Source: Bacteroides sp. CAG:1076 (GTDB lineage: Bacteria; Bacteroidota; Bacteroidia; Bacteroidales; Bacteroidaceae). From it: a DNA stretch of 22,835 nt. A program made the position numbers and the translations under genes. Location of the stretch: assembly GCA_000436795.1 (NCBI GenBank), contig HF993287.1, positions 66,694-89,528 of the forward strand, in the 5' to 3' direction. A model generated the notes under the pieces. The model was not told the DNA's origin. It worked only from the letters and a program-made list of their open reading frames with translations, and searched no databases. Positions 8,802 through 15,861 of the stretch are shown here, one piece after another (the stretch's first letter is position 1; every line of letters starts with the position of its first letter).

Positions 8802-8817
8802 ATATTTCGTATATTTG
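8788..8817 (+). promoter_or_regulatory. Promoter of uxaB
   Basis: TTTG (8788-8791), an 18-base spacer and TATATTTG (8810-8817) closely fit the -33/-7 consensus. The transcript would carry a leader of about 150 bases before the uxaB ATG at 8974. Confidence 0.7.
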
Positions 8818-8904
8818 CAGCGATTATTTAATAAAATTAATCTCTTTGAAAGAAAAGAAAAACGTTATTTATAAATATATTTTACCATCAATCGAATACT
8901 ATTT

Positions 8905-8934
8905 TTCTCTTTACACCTATTCTAATAAAGAGAA
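8905..8934 (+). promoter_or_regulatory. Leader hairpin upstream of uxaB
   Basis: TTCTCTTTA (8905-8913) and TAAAGAGAA (8926-8934) form a perfect 9-bp stem with a 12-nt loop in the predicted uxaB leader, ending 39 bases before the start codon. It lacks a following T-run, so it is not a simple terminator. The 3' arm could also pair with TTAATCTCTTT at 8837-8847. Confidence 0.35.
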
Positions 8935-8973
8935 GATTAAATTGTAAAAATACGGAACTTAAAATATACAAGT

Positions 8974-10413
8974 ATGAAAGCATTAAACAAAGAAACTGCA
9001 AACAAAACAGTTCGTCCAGAGAGAATCATCCAGTTTGGTGAAGGTAATTTTTTACGTGCATTCGTAGATTGGATTATCTATAACATGGATCAGAAAACCG
9101 ACTTCAACAGCAGCGTAGTTGTCGTACAGCCTATCGACAGAGGTATGGTAGACATGCTGAACGCACAGGACTGCCTGTACCACGTTAACCTGCAAGGACT
9201 CGATAAAGGCGAAACCGTAAACAGTCTGACACTTATCGACGTTATCAGCCGTGCACTGAATCCCTATACACAAAACGACGAATTCATGAAACTGGCCGAA
9301 CAGCCTGAAATGCGTTTCGTAATCTCAAATACAACCGAAGCTGGTATTGCATTCGATCCTTCTTGCAAGCTGACCGATGCTCCTGCTTCTTCTTATCCCG
9401 GAAAACTGACTCAGTTATTGTATCACCGTTACAAAACCTTCAACGGCGATATGTCAAAAGGTTTGATCATTTTCCCGTGCGAATTGATTTTCCTGAACGG
9501 ACATAAGTTGAAAGAAACCATCTACCAGTACATCGAATTGTGGAACTTGGGCGATGATTTCAAGAACTGGTTCGAAAAAGCCTGCGGCGTATACGCTACA
9601 CTGGTAGACCGTATCGTACCGGGATTCCCGCGCAAGGAAATTGCTGAGATTAAAGAAAAATTACAGTACGATGATAACCTGGTTGTACAGGGCGAAATTT
9701 TCCACTTGTGGGTTATCGAAGCTCCGCAGGAAGTTGCCAAAGAATTCCCTGCCGACAAAGCCGGACTGAACGTATTGTTCGTACCGTCTGAAGCTCCTTA
9801 CCATGAAAGAAAAGTTACCTTGCTGAACGGTCCTCACACCGTATTGTCACCGGTAGCTTACCTGTCGGGCGTAAATATTGTTCGCGATGCCTGCCAGCAT
9901 CCGGTTATCGGCAAGTACATCCACAAAGTAATGTTCGACGAGCTGATGGAAACCCTGAACCTTCCGAAGGCAGAACTCGAAAAATTTGCTCACGACGTTC
10001 TGGAACGTTTCAACAATCCGTTTGTCGACCATCAGGTTACTTCCATCATGCTGAACTCATTCCCGAAATTCCAGACTCGTGACCTGCCGGGCCTGAAAGT
10101 ATATCTGGAACGCAAGGGAGAACTTCCGAAAGGACTGGTACTGGGTCTTGCAGCCATTATCACTTACTACAAAGGCGGTGTACGTGAAGACGGAGCAGAA
10201 ATCGTACCAAACGACGCACAGGACATCATGGATCTGCTGAAACAACTTTGGGCTACAGGCGATACTCAGAAAGTTGCCGAAGGCGTACTGGGAGCAGAAT
10301 CTATCTGGGGCGAGAACTTGAACAACATCCCGGGCCTGACTGCTGCTGTAAAAGCCGATCTGGACAGCATTCAGACAAAAGGTATGCTGGAAACAGTAAA
10401 ATCTATTCTGTAA
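8974..10413 (+). CDS. uxaB: Tagaturonate reductase (altronate oxidoreductase)
   Basis: UxaB reduces D-tagaturonate to D-altronate with NADH, the step after uronate isomerase in galacturonate use. The 479-residue protein belongs to the mannitol dehydrogenase/polyol-specific long-chain dehydrogenase family. The N-terminal segment RIIQFGEGNFLRAFVDWIIYNMD is the GxGxFxRA-type nucleotide-binding strand. The middle segment HERKVTLLNGPHTVLSPVAYL with its Lys-x3-Asn-x2-His pattern matches the family's catalytic region. Length and start agree with UxaB (about 480 aa); no frameshift is seen. It lies alone on the plus strand between a good promoter and a strong terminator, divergent from uxaC. UxuB (fructuronate reductase) is a relative, but the sequence pattern and pairing with uxaC favour UxaB. 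Confidence 0.93.
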   Translation: MKALNKETANKTVRPERIIQFGEGNFLRAFVDWIIYNMDQKTDFNSSVVVVQPIDRGMVDMLNAQDCLYHVNLQGLDKGETVNSLTLIDVISRALNPYTQNDEFMKLAEQPEMRFVISNTTEAGIAFDPSCKLTDAPASSYPGKLTQLLYHRYKTFNGDMSKGLIIFPCELIFLNGHKLKETIYQYIELWNLGDDFKNWFEKACGVYATLVDRIVPGFPRKEIAEIKEKLQYDDNLVVQGEIFHLWVIEAPQEVAKEFPADKAGLNVLFVPSEAPYHERKVTLLNGPHTVLSPVAYLSGVNIVRDACQHPVIGKYIHKVMFDELMETLNLPKAELEKFAHDVLERFNNPFVDHQVTSIMLNSFPKFQTRDLPGLKVYLERKGELPKGLVLGLAAIITYYKGGVREDGAEIVPNDAQDIMDLLKQLWATGDTQKVAEGVLGAESIWGENLNNIPGLTAAVKADLDSIQTKGMLETVKSIL

Positions 10414-10438
10414 TTAATTGTTAGAAATTCCATAAAAG

Positions 10439-10484
10439 AAAGAGGGAAAATATCCTGCAAGGTTCAGGATATTTCCCTCTTTTC
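10439..10484 (+). terminator. Intrinsic terminator of uxaB
   Basis: Arms 10439-10457 and 10465-10482 pair almost perfectly (18 bp with one bulged A) around a 7-nt loop, starting 25 bases after the uxaB stop, and end in a T-rich tail. Confidence 0.9.
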
Positions 10485-10896
10485 TTATACTATCTCCAGC
10501 CACTTTTAGCAAAAAATATTTTTACACAAATCATATCGGCTCCTTATCTGAAATTTTCCTCTGGATGTCCTCTACAGCCCCTCAGCAGTAGTCGCGAAAA
10601 ACGTGCCGAGAGAAAAATATTTTTTGTACAAATTTAAAAAAAACGTCGAGACAAATTTCTCAAAACGTGCTGACGTTTTTTGCAGAAGATCTGCAGCTTC
10701 TCATCCTATTAAATTTTTCCTTACAAGCATCCAACCTATATCATCCTCTCTAAAGATGCCTTTTTACCTGTTATTCACATGGAATCACCAATTTTTCAAT
10801 ATAATATTTATGACGACCTTATATAGAATATTTCCAATTAATATATGATATTTATTATAGTAAATAACTTTATTTGGAAATATAATATTTAATATA
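10485..10896. other. AT-rich intergenic stretch without a supported gene
   Basis: This 412-bp stretch between the uxaB terminator and the end of the nuclease gene holds no convincing reading frame. It contains a perfect-arm hairpin (10638-10681), a related ACGTGCCGAG copy at 10601-10610, a 13-base direct repeat AATATAATATTTA (10798-10810 and 10879-10891) and a 10-bp inverted repeat ATATTTCCAA/TTGGAAATAT (10828-10837 and 10874-10883). The base composition is clearly more AT-rich than the uxa genes. Confidence 0.6.
10638..10681. terminator. Hairpin with A- and T-runs, possible two-way terminator
   Basis: AAAAAACGTC (10638-10647) and GACGTTTTTT (10672-10681) are perfectly complementary. The 24-nt loop contains a smaller GAGA/TCTC stem. 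A- and T-runs flank both sides, so it could end transcription on either strand. It lies about 215 bases past the nuclease gene stop and about 155 bases past the uxaB terminator. Confidence 0.4.
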
Positions 10897-11823
10897 TCAA
10901 ATACACCTTCCAAACTCCAAGTATCTTTTTTTAAATCTCTTATAAACTTGTGCGTAATATTCCGGTAAATAGAGAATCATTGTATCTACAAAATTTTCCA
11001 GTGTGATTGCACTCAGCTTACAAGCATATTCCGGTTTCAAATATGTTGTAACCGACCGGATTTCTTCTTCCGTTGACGGATGCTCCTTAGGAGAAAGCAC
11101 TACAGAATACGAGTCTTTCAGTCCTTCAACGATTCTGTACCGTTCTGTAAGTAAAAGATTTCTATAAATTTGTGTAAGCTTTATTTTATGATCTATTAAT
11201 AGCCCTTTAAATATATCGTCGAATAAACCTGTATCAATGAGCATTTGTTTCTGCTCCTCACATTTTTGTGCTTCGTTTACTCCAAGCACATCCGTATATT
11301 TTGTTTCGATTGCAATGATATACTTATCACCCTTATCATCCAGGAATTTAATATAGGCATCCATAGCCGATTTGTCTTTCGTATATTTTTCGGTCGGTGT
11401 CGGTATGAACTCCAGACCTATCTCCGTTACACAAAATACTGGAATATCTTTAAAAACAGATTTTATGGCAAGCGTTACCTTATCTGGATTTTGTTTCAAG
11501 AGTAACATTAGAGGATGAAATAAATTGAATGCCATGGGCATACTCGAAAGCAAATTATTGAACAATCGGAATTCATCTATTGTTTCACCATTTTTCCTAT
11601 TTTTGACTCTCTCTTTGGCATATTCGAAAGTTTCTTTCATTAAAAAGTTTTTCCCAGAAACTTCGCCTCCAGTAATCATGTTCCCGTATTTTCTCTTGGA
11701 AGTTCTTGTGGGTCCAACCCCTTCTTTTTCCTCTATTTCTACTCTATACATAGATTGGAGCAATCGCGCTTTCTGTGTAAAAATATTATCGCTTTTACAC
11801 TGGTTCCCGTATATATTATTCAT
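10897..11823 (-). CDS. PGN_0703-type putative PD-(D/E)XK restriction endonuclease-like protein
   Basis: The 308-residue soluble protein has no signal peptide or membrane segment. Near the middle it shows a PD-(D/E)XK-like nuclease core: Asp155 in AMDAYIKF, then the strand IIAIETKYTD with Glu173 and Lys175 in the E-x-K pattern. The segment DEFRLFNNLLSSMPMAFNLF (about 83-102) recalls the PGN_0703 family of putative restriction endonucleases from Bacteroidetes. The C terminus is rich in basic and aromatic residues. There is no methyltransferase or other restriction-modification partner beside it; the flanks are long AT-rich non-coding stretches and metabolic genes. This suggests a solitary accessory gene that arrived by transfer. 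The nuclease role is inferred from the motif; the biological role is unknown. Confidence 0.68.
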   Translation of the reverse strand: MNNIYGNQCKSDNIFTQKARLLQSMYRVEIEEKEGVGPTRTSKRKYGNMITGGEVSGKNFLMKETFEYAKERVKNRKNGETIDEFRLFNNLLSSMPMAFNLFHPLMLLLKQNPDKVTLAIKSVFKDIPVFCVTEIGLEFIPTPTEKYTKDKSAMDAYIKFLDDKGDKYIIAIETKYTDVLGVNEAQKCEEQKQMLIDTGLFDDIFKGLLIDHKIKLTQIYRNLLLTERYRIVEGLKDSYSVVLSPKEHPSTEEEIRSVTTYLKPEYACKLSAITLENFVDTMILYLPEYYAQVYKRFKKRYLEFGRCI

Positions 11824-12162
11824 CTTTTCTAATATTATTATGAATTACTTGTGATAAATAAAGCCTGATACTATTCTGTAAAAATATATGGAATTCTATA
11901 CAATTTACTGACAAATTTCATCGATGGCTCAGAGTTTAAACTTAATCTGTTTTGCTTTTTAGTTATCTGTCATTCTGTTTCTATGCAAATTATACCACGT
12001 TTCATATTCTCTTTTTTTACTTATTCTTCTTTATTCTAAGCACTTCTCTCTATAATTTTTACCCCTCACCTCCTTCATAGATACTGCCGATTTCCGATTG
12101 TTTCAGCAGCAGTGTGAAGGGCGTGAAGGGCAAAAAAGGGTAATAAATTTCTTAAAACAGAC
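11824..12162. other. Intergenic stretch with an imperfect hairpin repeat
   Basis: This 339-bp AT-rich stretch has no supported gene. Near its right end it holds two tandem GTGAAGGGC units (12114-12122 and 12123-12131). They can pair with CCCCTCACCTCCTTCAT (12062-12078) over about 13 of 18 positions plus two wobbles. No consensus promoter for the nuclease gene was found here. Confidence 0.5.
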
Positions 12163-14598
12163 TTATTTTACCGGAATACGGATAATTCCGGCCTTCACGC
12201 CCTTGGCCGTGGCTTGAAGTTCTATATCGCCAACCTTTTCTCCCGACTGAATGATCACCGTAAGCATACCTCCGAAAGCATGCATTTCCGGCTTGTGGAA
12301 TAAATCGAGACAGGTAGGATCGCCGTTTGCCGAAGCACGGTACTTACCTGCTCCCTTCACTTTGAAGCTGACCAGCCGTCCGTCGTTCGGACACAAGTTG
12401 CCATCCTTGTCGACAATACGTAACGTAACATACGCCAAGTCCTTACCATCCGCCTGAAGCGAAGTACGATCCGTTACCAGTTCAATGTGATGCGGCTTGC
12501 CTGCTGTGCGGACAATCTTTTCGGCAGCCGGATTACCCTGTTCGTCGTAAGCCACCACCTTTACTTCTCCCGGCTGGTAAACCGCATCGTACCACATCAA
12601 CCGGTAGCGGTTTTCCACCGTTCCATCCTTACGCTTGGTCTGCCGTCCGTAACTCTTTCCGTTGATGAATAACTCAGCTGAAGGGTAATTTGTATATACA
12701 AACACCGGAGTCTTTTCTCCCTCACGTCCTTCCCAGTTCCAGTGCGGCAGGATGTGCAGCGTTTCAGCCTCCTTGTTCCATACACTACGATACAGATAAT
12801 AACGATCTTTCGGAATAGATGCCAGATCGATGATGCCGAACATCGAACTATGGTTCGGCCATGCATTCGTATCATACGGGCTTGGCTCACCTAAATAATC
12901 GAAGCCCGTCCATACAAACTGTCCGATGGTCCAGTCGTGATCTTCAGCACGAGCAAAATCAATGTCAGGAATATTCGACCAACTGCAATACTCCAGATCG
13001 TACGACGACGACTGATGGTCATCGTACATCGCACCTGCCTTACGCTCCACCGGGAACTTATATACGCCACGTGAGCTGACGGTAGACGACGTTTCCGACC
13101 CAAGAATGAGATTTTGCGGCAAACGCTCGTAAGCCTCGTCGTACATGTGTGCACGATAATTCAGGCCCGGAATATCAAGCATCGCAGCAAAGCCATTTGC
13201 CAGCACACTCTTCACCTGATCCATACCGCAAGTTACCGGACGCGTCGGATCCTCCCGATGGCAGATATCCTGCAAGAACTTCGCCACCTTGTAGCCTTCC
13301 GGACTCCACTGTGTAGGCACCTCGTTGCCGATACTCCACATCACGACACACGGATTGTTCCGGTACTGGCGAAGCATGTTCACCATATCCTTTTCCGCCC
13401 ACTCGTTAAAGAAGCGGTGATACCCGTTGTCACACTTGGCAATATCCCATTCGTCGAACGGCTCAAGCATCATCATGAAGCCCATTTCATCGCAAAGCTC
13501 AACCAACTCGGGCGCAGGCATGTTATGTGAAGTACGGATCGCATCACATCCCATGTCCTTGAGCAACGTCAACTGATGACGGAGTGCCGCCACATTGACA
13601 GCCGCTCCCAAAGGCCCCAGGTCGTGATGATTGCACACTCCCTGAAATTTGCGGCGTTTCCCGTTCAAGTAAAAACCTTTGTCGGGCACATATTCGATGG
13701 TACGAATACCGAAACGTGTAGTATACGTATCGAGCAACGTATCGCCCGCATAGATTTTCGACACCGCTTTATACAATATTGGAGTTTCGGGCGACCAAAG
13801 TTTCGGCTGCTCCACAATAAAATTCTGCGTAAAAGGCTGATTGTGATTAATGTATCCCTTATTAGTTTTGGTCGAAACCACCTGTCCATCGGCATCCACA
13901 ATGTCCGTCGTCACAGTTAGCTCCGTCTTTTCTGCATTCAGAATCGTAGTATGAAGGCAGACAGAAGCATATTCATCCTTCACAAACGGAGTCGTAATTT
14001 GAGTACCCCATACCGGTACATGAATTTTTTCCGTCGTTACCACATGCACATTCCGGTAAAGTCCTGCACCCGGATACCAGCGCGATGACTGAGGACGATT
14101 CTCCAATCTCACGGCAAGTACGTTATTTTTACCATCTTCATTTACCAGTCCGGTAACATCACAATAAAACGAATTATAGCCATAAGGCCAAAAGCAAGCC
14201 TCCTTTCCGTTGACGAACACTCGTGCCTCACTCATTGCCCCGTCGAAAATCAGTGTGGTCTGTTTGCCGGGAGTAGAATGGAATGTTGTACGATACCATC
14301 CCGTACCCACGTATGGCAGCCCTCCCGTACGTCCGGTCTTCAGGCTTGCCTGGGTTTCAAAATTCTGTGTAACAGCCACGTTCTGCAAATCATTATTCTT
14401 GTCGAAAGGTCCGAAAATCGCCCAATCGTGCGGAATGGTTACAGTTTCCCACTTGGTATCATTAAATGAGGGAGCTTCGGCGTTGCTCACCTCTCCTTTC
14501 GTAAACTTCCATCCTTTTTCCAGCAAGTATTCACTTCGCTGAGCATTGAGATTTAAAGTCAGGCAAAATCCCATTGCCATGAGATAAAATGTCTTCAT
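12163..14598 (-). CDS. Secreted glycoside hydrolase family 2 enzyme, beta-galactosidase-like
   Basis: The 811-residue protein begins with a Sec signal peptide (cleavage near residue 19, LNA|Q) and so acts in the periplasm or at the surface. Domains in order: sugar-binding jelly roll (about 25-190, with GTGWYRTTF and RVFVNGKEA), immunoglobulin-like domain (about 195-290), TIM barrel (about 300-600), DUF4982-like (about 615-675) and a C-terminal Glyco_hydro2_C5-like domain (about 690-805). The acid/base is Glu426 in WSIGNEVP and the nucleophile candidate is Glu502 in LGSETSS, 76 residues apart as in E. coli LacZ. Many relatives are beta-galactosidases, but other beta-glycoside activities occur and the substrate cannot be fixed. 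No SusC/SusD genes or other glycosidases lie beside it. Confidence 0.88.
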   Translation of the reverse strand: MKTFYLMAMGFCLTLNLNAQRSEYLLEKGWKFTKGEVSNAEAPSFNDTKWETVTIPHDWAIFGPFDKNNDLQNVAVTQNFETQASLKTGRTGGLPYVGTGWYRTTFHSTPGKQTTLIFDGAMSEARVFVNGKEACFWPYGYNSFYCDVTGLVNEDGKNNVLAVRLENRPQSSRWYPGAGLYRNVHVVTTEKIHVPVWGTQITTPFVKDEYASVCLHTTILNAEKTELTVTTDIVDADGQVVSTKTNKGYINHNQPFTQNFIVEQPKLWSPETPILYKAVSKIYAGDTLLDTYTTRFGIRTIEYVPDKGFYLNGKRRKFQGVCNHHDLGPLGAAVNVAALRHQLTLLKDMGCDAIRTSHNMPAPELVELCDEMGFMMMLEPFDEWDIAKCDNGYHRFFNEWAEKDMVNMLRQYRNNPCVVMWSIGNEVPTQWSPEGYKVAKFLQDICHREDPTRPVTCGMDQVKSVLANGFAAMLDIPGLNYRAHMYDEAYERLPQNLILGSETSSTVSSRGVYKFPVERKAGAMYDDHQSSSYDLEYCSWSNIPDIDFARAEDHDWTIGQFVWTGFDYLGEPSPYDTNAWPNHSSMFGIIDLASIPKDRYYLYRSVWNKEAETLHILPHWNWEGREGEKTPVFVYTNYPSAELFINGKSYGRQTKRKDGTVENRYRLMWYDAVYQPGEVKVVAYDEQGNPAAEKIVRTAGKPHHIELVTDRTSLQADGKDLAYVTLRIVDKDGNLCPNDGRLVSFKVKGAGKYRASANGDPTCLDLFHKPEMHAFGGMLTVIIQSGEKVGDIELQATAKGVKAGIIRIPVK

Positions 14599-14734
14599 TC
14601 TTGTTTCTCTTAATATTAAAATGTTAATGATTTTTTATATCCTATTCCTTGTTTTATCTGAAGATTACAAGTATTTCTGAGTAAAGACAGCACTATTTTT
14701 CTGTATTTTTCACCATCAGATTATAAGGATTCAA

Positions 14735-14742
14735 CAAAGATA
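14735..14742 (-). promoter_or_regulatory. Promoter -7 box of the GH2 gene
   Basis: On the minus strand this reads TATCTTTG, an exact TAnnTTTG match, about 137 bases before the GH2 start codon. No clear -33 element is present, which may mean it needs an activator. Confidence 0.5.
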
Positions 14743-14887
14743 CGATTTCTTGGCAGAAGAAAAAGTATAGTTAGCCATTAAAGTTACTATTCATCTTAAT
14801 CTATAAAATCTATTTATGTAAAGGAAAAAAGAGTTATAACAATAATGTTTTTCACACAATACGATATCTCAGGCAAAAAATATTAGC

Positions 14888-14895
14888 TACATTTG
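14888..14895 (+). promoter_or_regulatory. Promoter -7 box of the winged-helix membrane regulator gene
   Basis: TACATTTG matches TAnnTTTG and lies 28 bases before the ATG at 14924. The same octamer is used before the next gene. No TTTG is found in the -33 position; instead ATCTCAGGCAAA (14866-14877) sits there, resembling the repeats upstream of the barrel gene. Confidence 0.5.
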
Positions 14896-14923
14896 TGTCT
14901 AATAGTAGATAAATTCTGATTTT

Positions 14924-15769
14924 ATGAACCGCAAATTACTATCCGTTGCCGTATTTCTGACGCTCATGCTGACTTCTTTGTTGGCTGGACATCACAACTA
15001 TTGTACTGCCAGAAATGAAATAACAGCCGATTTGAATCAGGCGCTGGTTCAGACACTTAAAGAGAATAGGGATTATATCATTACACAAGATACGATAAAG
15101 ACTTACAAACACCTTCGTCAGACTTCGGGCGGACAAGTACTGATTGCGGTTTCCGACGAACGGTTTTGCCACCATCTGAAGAATAAACGGTTGCAGAAAA
15201 CGGCATTTATTACTTTCGATGTGGTAGACAATCGTTATCGGAACCAATTGCCGGATGAGCATGTTATTTGCAGCGACACACTGATGGTGCGTGACAAGCA
15301 TGCGGGAGAAATACTTGCACTGAAGGGATATGCCCGCTTGTCGGCCGCCAGCGTGTTCGGCATGTCGGATCAGCGTATTCCGGCTGCTTGCATGATTTCT
15401 GCTTTCCTTTGGGCGATGCTGTCGTGGCTCTATCTGAGAAAGAAACAGGAAGAGCCGGAAGTTGTTACCGGTTTCGGGGGACTGGTTTATTCAGAAGCGG
15501 ACCGGCGGTTTTATACAGCGGCACACACTCCTATCCGCTTTACTCCCATGCAACAGCAGCTCATGCTGCTATTTTGGAATGCACCGTCACATTCATTGAC
15601 TAAAGAAGCTATCTGTACGGCACTCTGGCCCAAGAAAGAGGATGCCAATGATACGCTTTACACGCTTATTCGTAGGCTGAAACCAATAGTAGAAGAGCAT
15701 ACAGATCTGAAAATCGTGGCAGATAGAGGTCGGAATTATTCACTGGAAATCAATAAGGTAGAAAACTGA
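14924..15769 (+). CDS. Membrane-bound winged helix-turn-helix regulator with C-terminal OmpR-type DNA-binding domain
   Basis: The 281-residue protein has an N-terminal hydrophobic segment (about 5-22), a soluble region (about 23-152) and a second membrane segment (about 153-171). A basic stop-transfer LRKKQ follows, then a cytoplasmic C-terminal domain (about 183-276). That last domain fits the OmpR/PhoB winged helix: RFTPMQQQLMLLFW, the helix SLTKEAICTALWP, recognition helix DTLYTLIRRLKPIVE and wing KIVADRGRNYSL. So the sensor part would be periplasmic and the DNA-binding part at the C terminus, opposite in order to ToxR/CadC. There is no receiver or kinase domain. It lies 92 bp upstream of an outer-membrane barrel gene on the same strand, and the gap holds repeats suited to such a domain. 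Regulating that gene is an inference; the signal is unknown. Confidence 0.8.
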   Translation: MNRKLLSVAVFLTLMLTSLLAGHHNYCTARNEITADLNQALVQTLKENRDYIITQDTIKTYKHLRQTSGGQVLIAVSDERFCHHLKNKRLQKTAFITFDVVDNRYRNQLPDEHVICSDTLMVRDKHAGEILALKGYARLSAASVFGMSDQRIPAACMISAFLWAMLSWLYLRKKQEEPEVVTGFGGLVYSEADRRFYTAAHTPIRFTPMQQQLMLLFWNAPSHSLTKEAICTALWPKKEDANDTLYTLIRRLKPIVEEHTDLKIVADRGRNYSLEINKVEN

Positions 15770-15794
15770 CATCGAAATGTCAGGCAAATGTCAG
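15766..15794 (+). promoter_or_regulatory. Candidate operator: three ATGTCAG half-sites, two as 11-bp direct repeats
   Basis: CTGACAT (15766-15772, overlapping the regulator's stop codon) is the inverse of ATGTCAG at 15777-15783, and a direct copy follows at 15788-15794. The units AAATGTCAGGC (15775-15785) and AAATGTCAGTG (15786-15796) repeat with exactly 11-bp period. The array ends 33 bases before the -7 box of the barrel gene, a position usual for an activator. Confidence 0.5.
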
Positions 15795-15827
15795 TGTTTG
15801 TTCTGGCAGTAGTCTGACTCAACCCTC

Positions 15828-15835
15828 TACATTTG
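15828..15835 (+). promoter_or_regulatory. Promoter -7 box of the outer-membrane barrel gene
   Basis: TACATTTG is an exact TAnnTTTG match, 26 bases before the ATG at 15862. A good TTTG at the proper -33 spacing is missing (the nearest, 15797-15800, is 27 bases away), in keeping with dependence on a bound activator. Confidence 0.55.
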
Positions 15836-15861
15836 TTTCCGAAACATCAAAACAGAAACAA

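Noticed and set aside
10603..10848. Plus-strand 81-codon frame starting with GTG in the AT-rich gap
   Set aside because: No recognisable domain, poor residue mix (Phe/Ile/Lys from AT-rich DNA), and it runs through the hairpin at 10638-10681.
13114..13530. 138-codon plus-strand frame
   Set aside because: It is antisense to the catalytic barrel of the GH2 gene and has a His/Arg-rich composition typical of a shadow frame.
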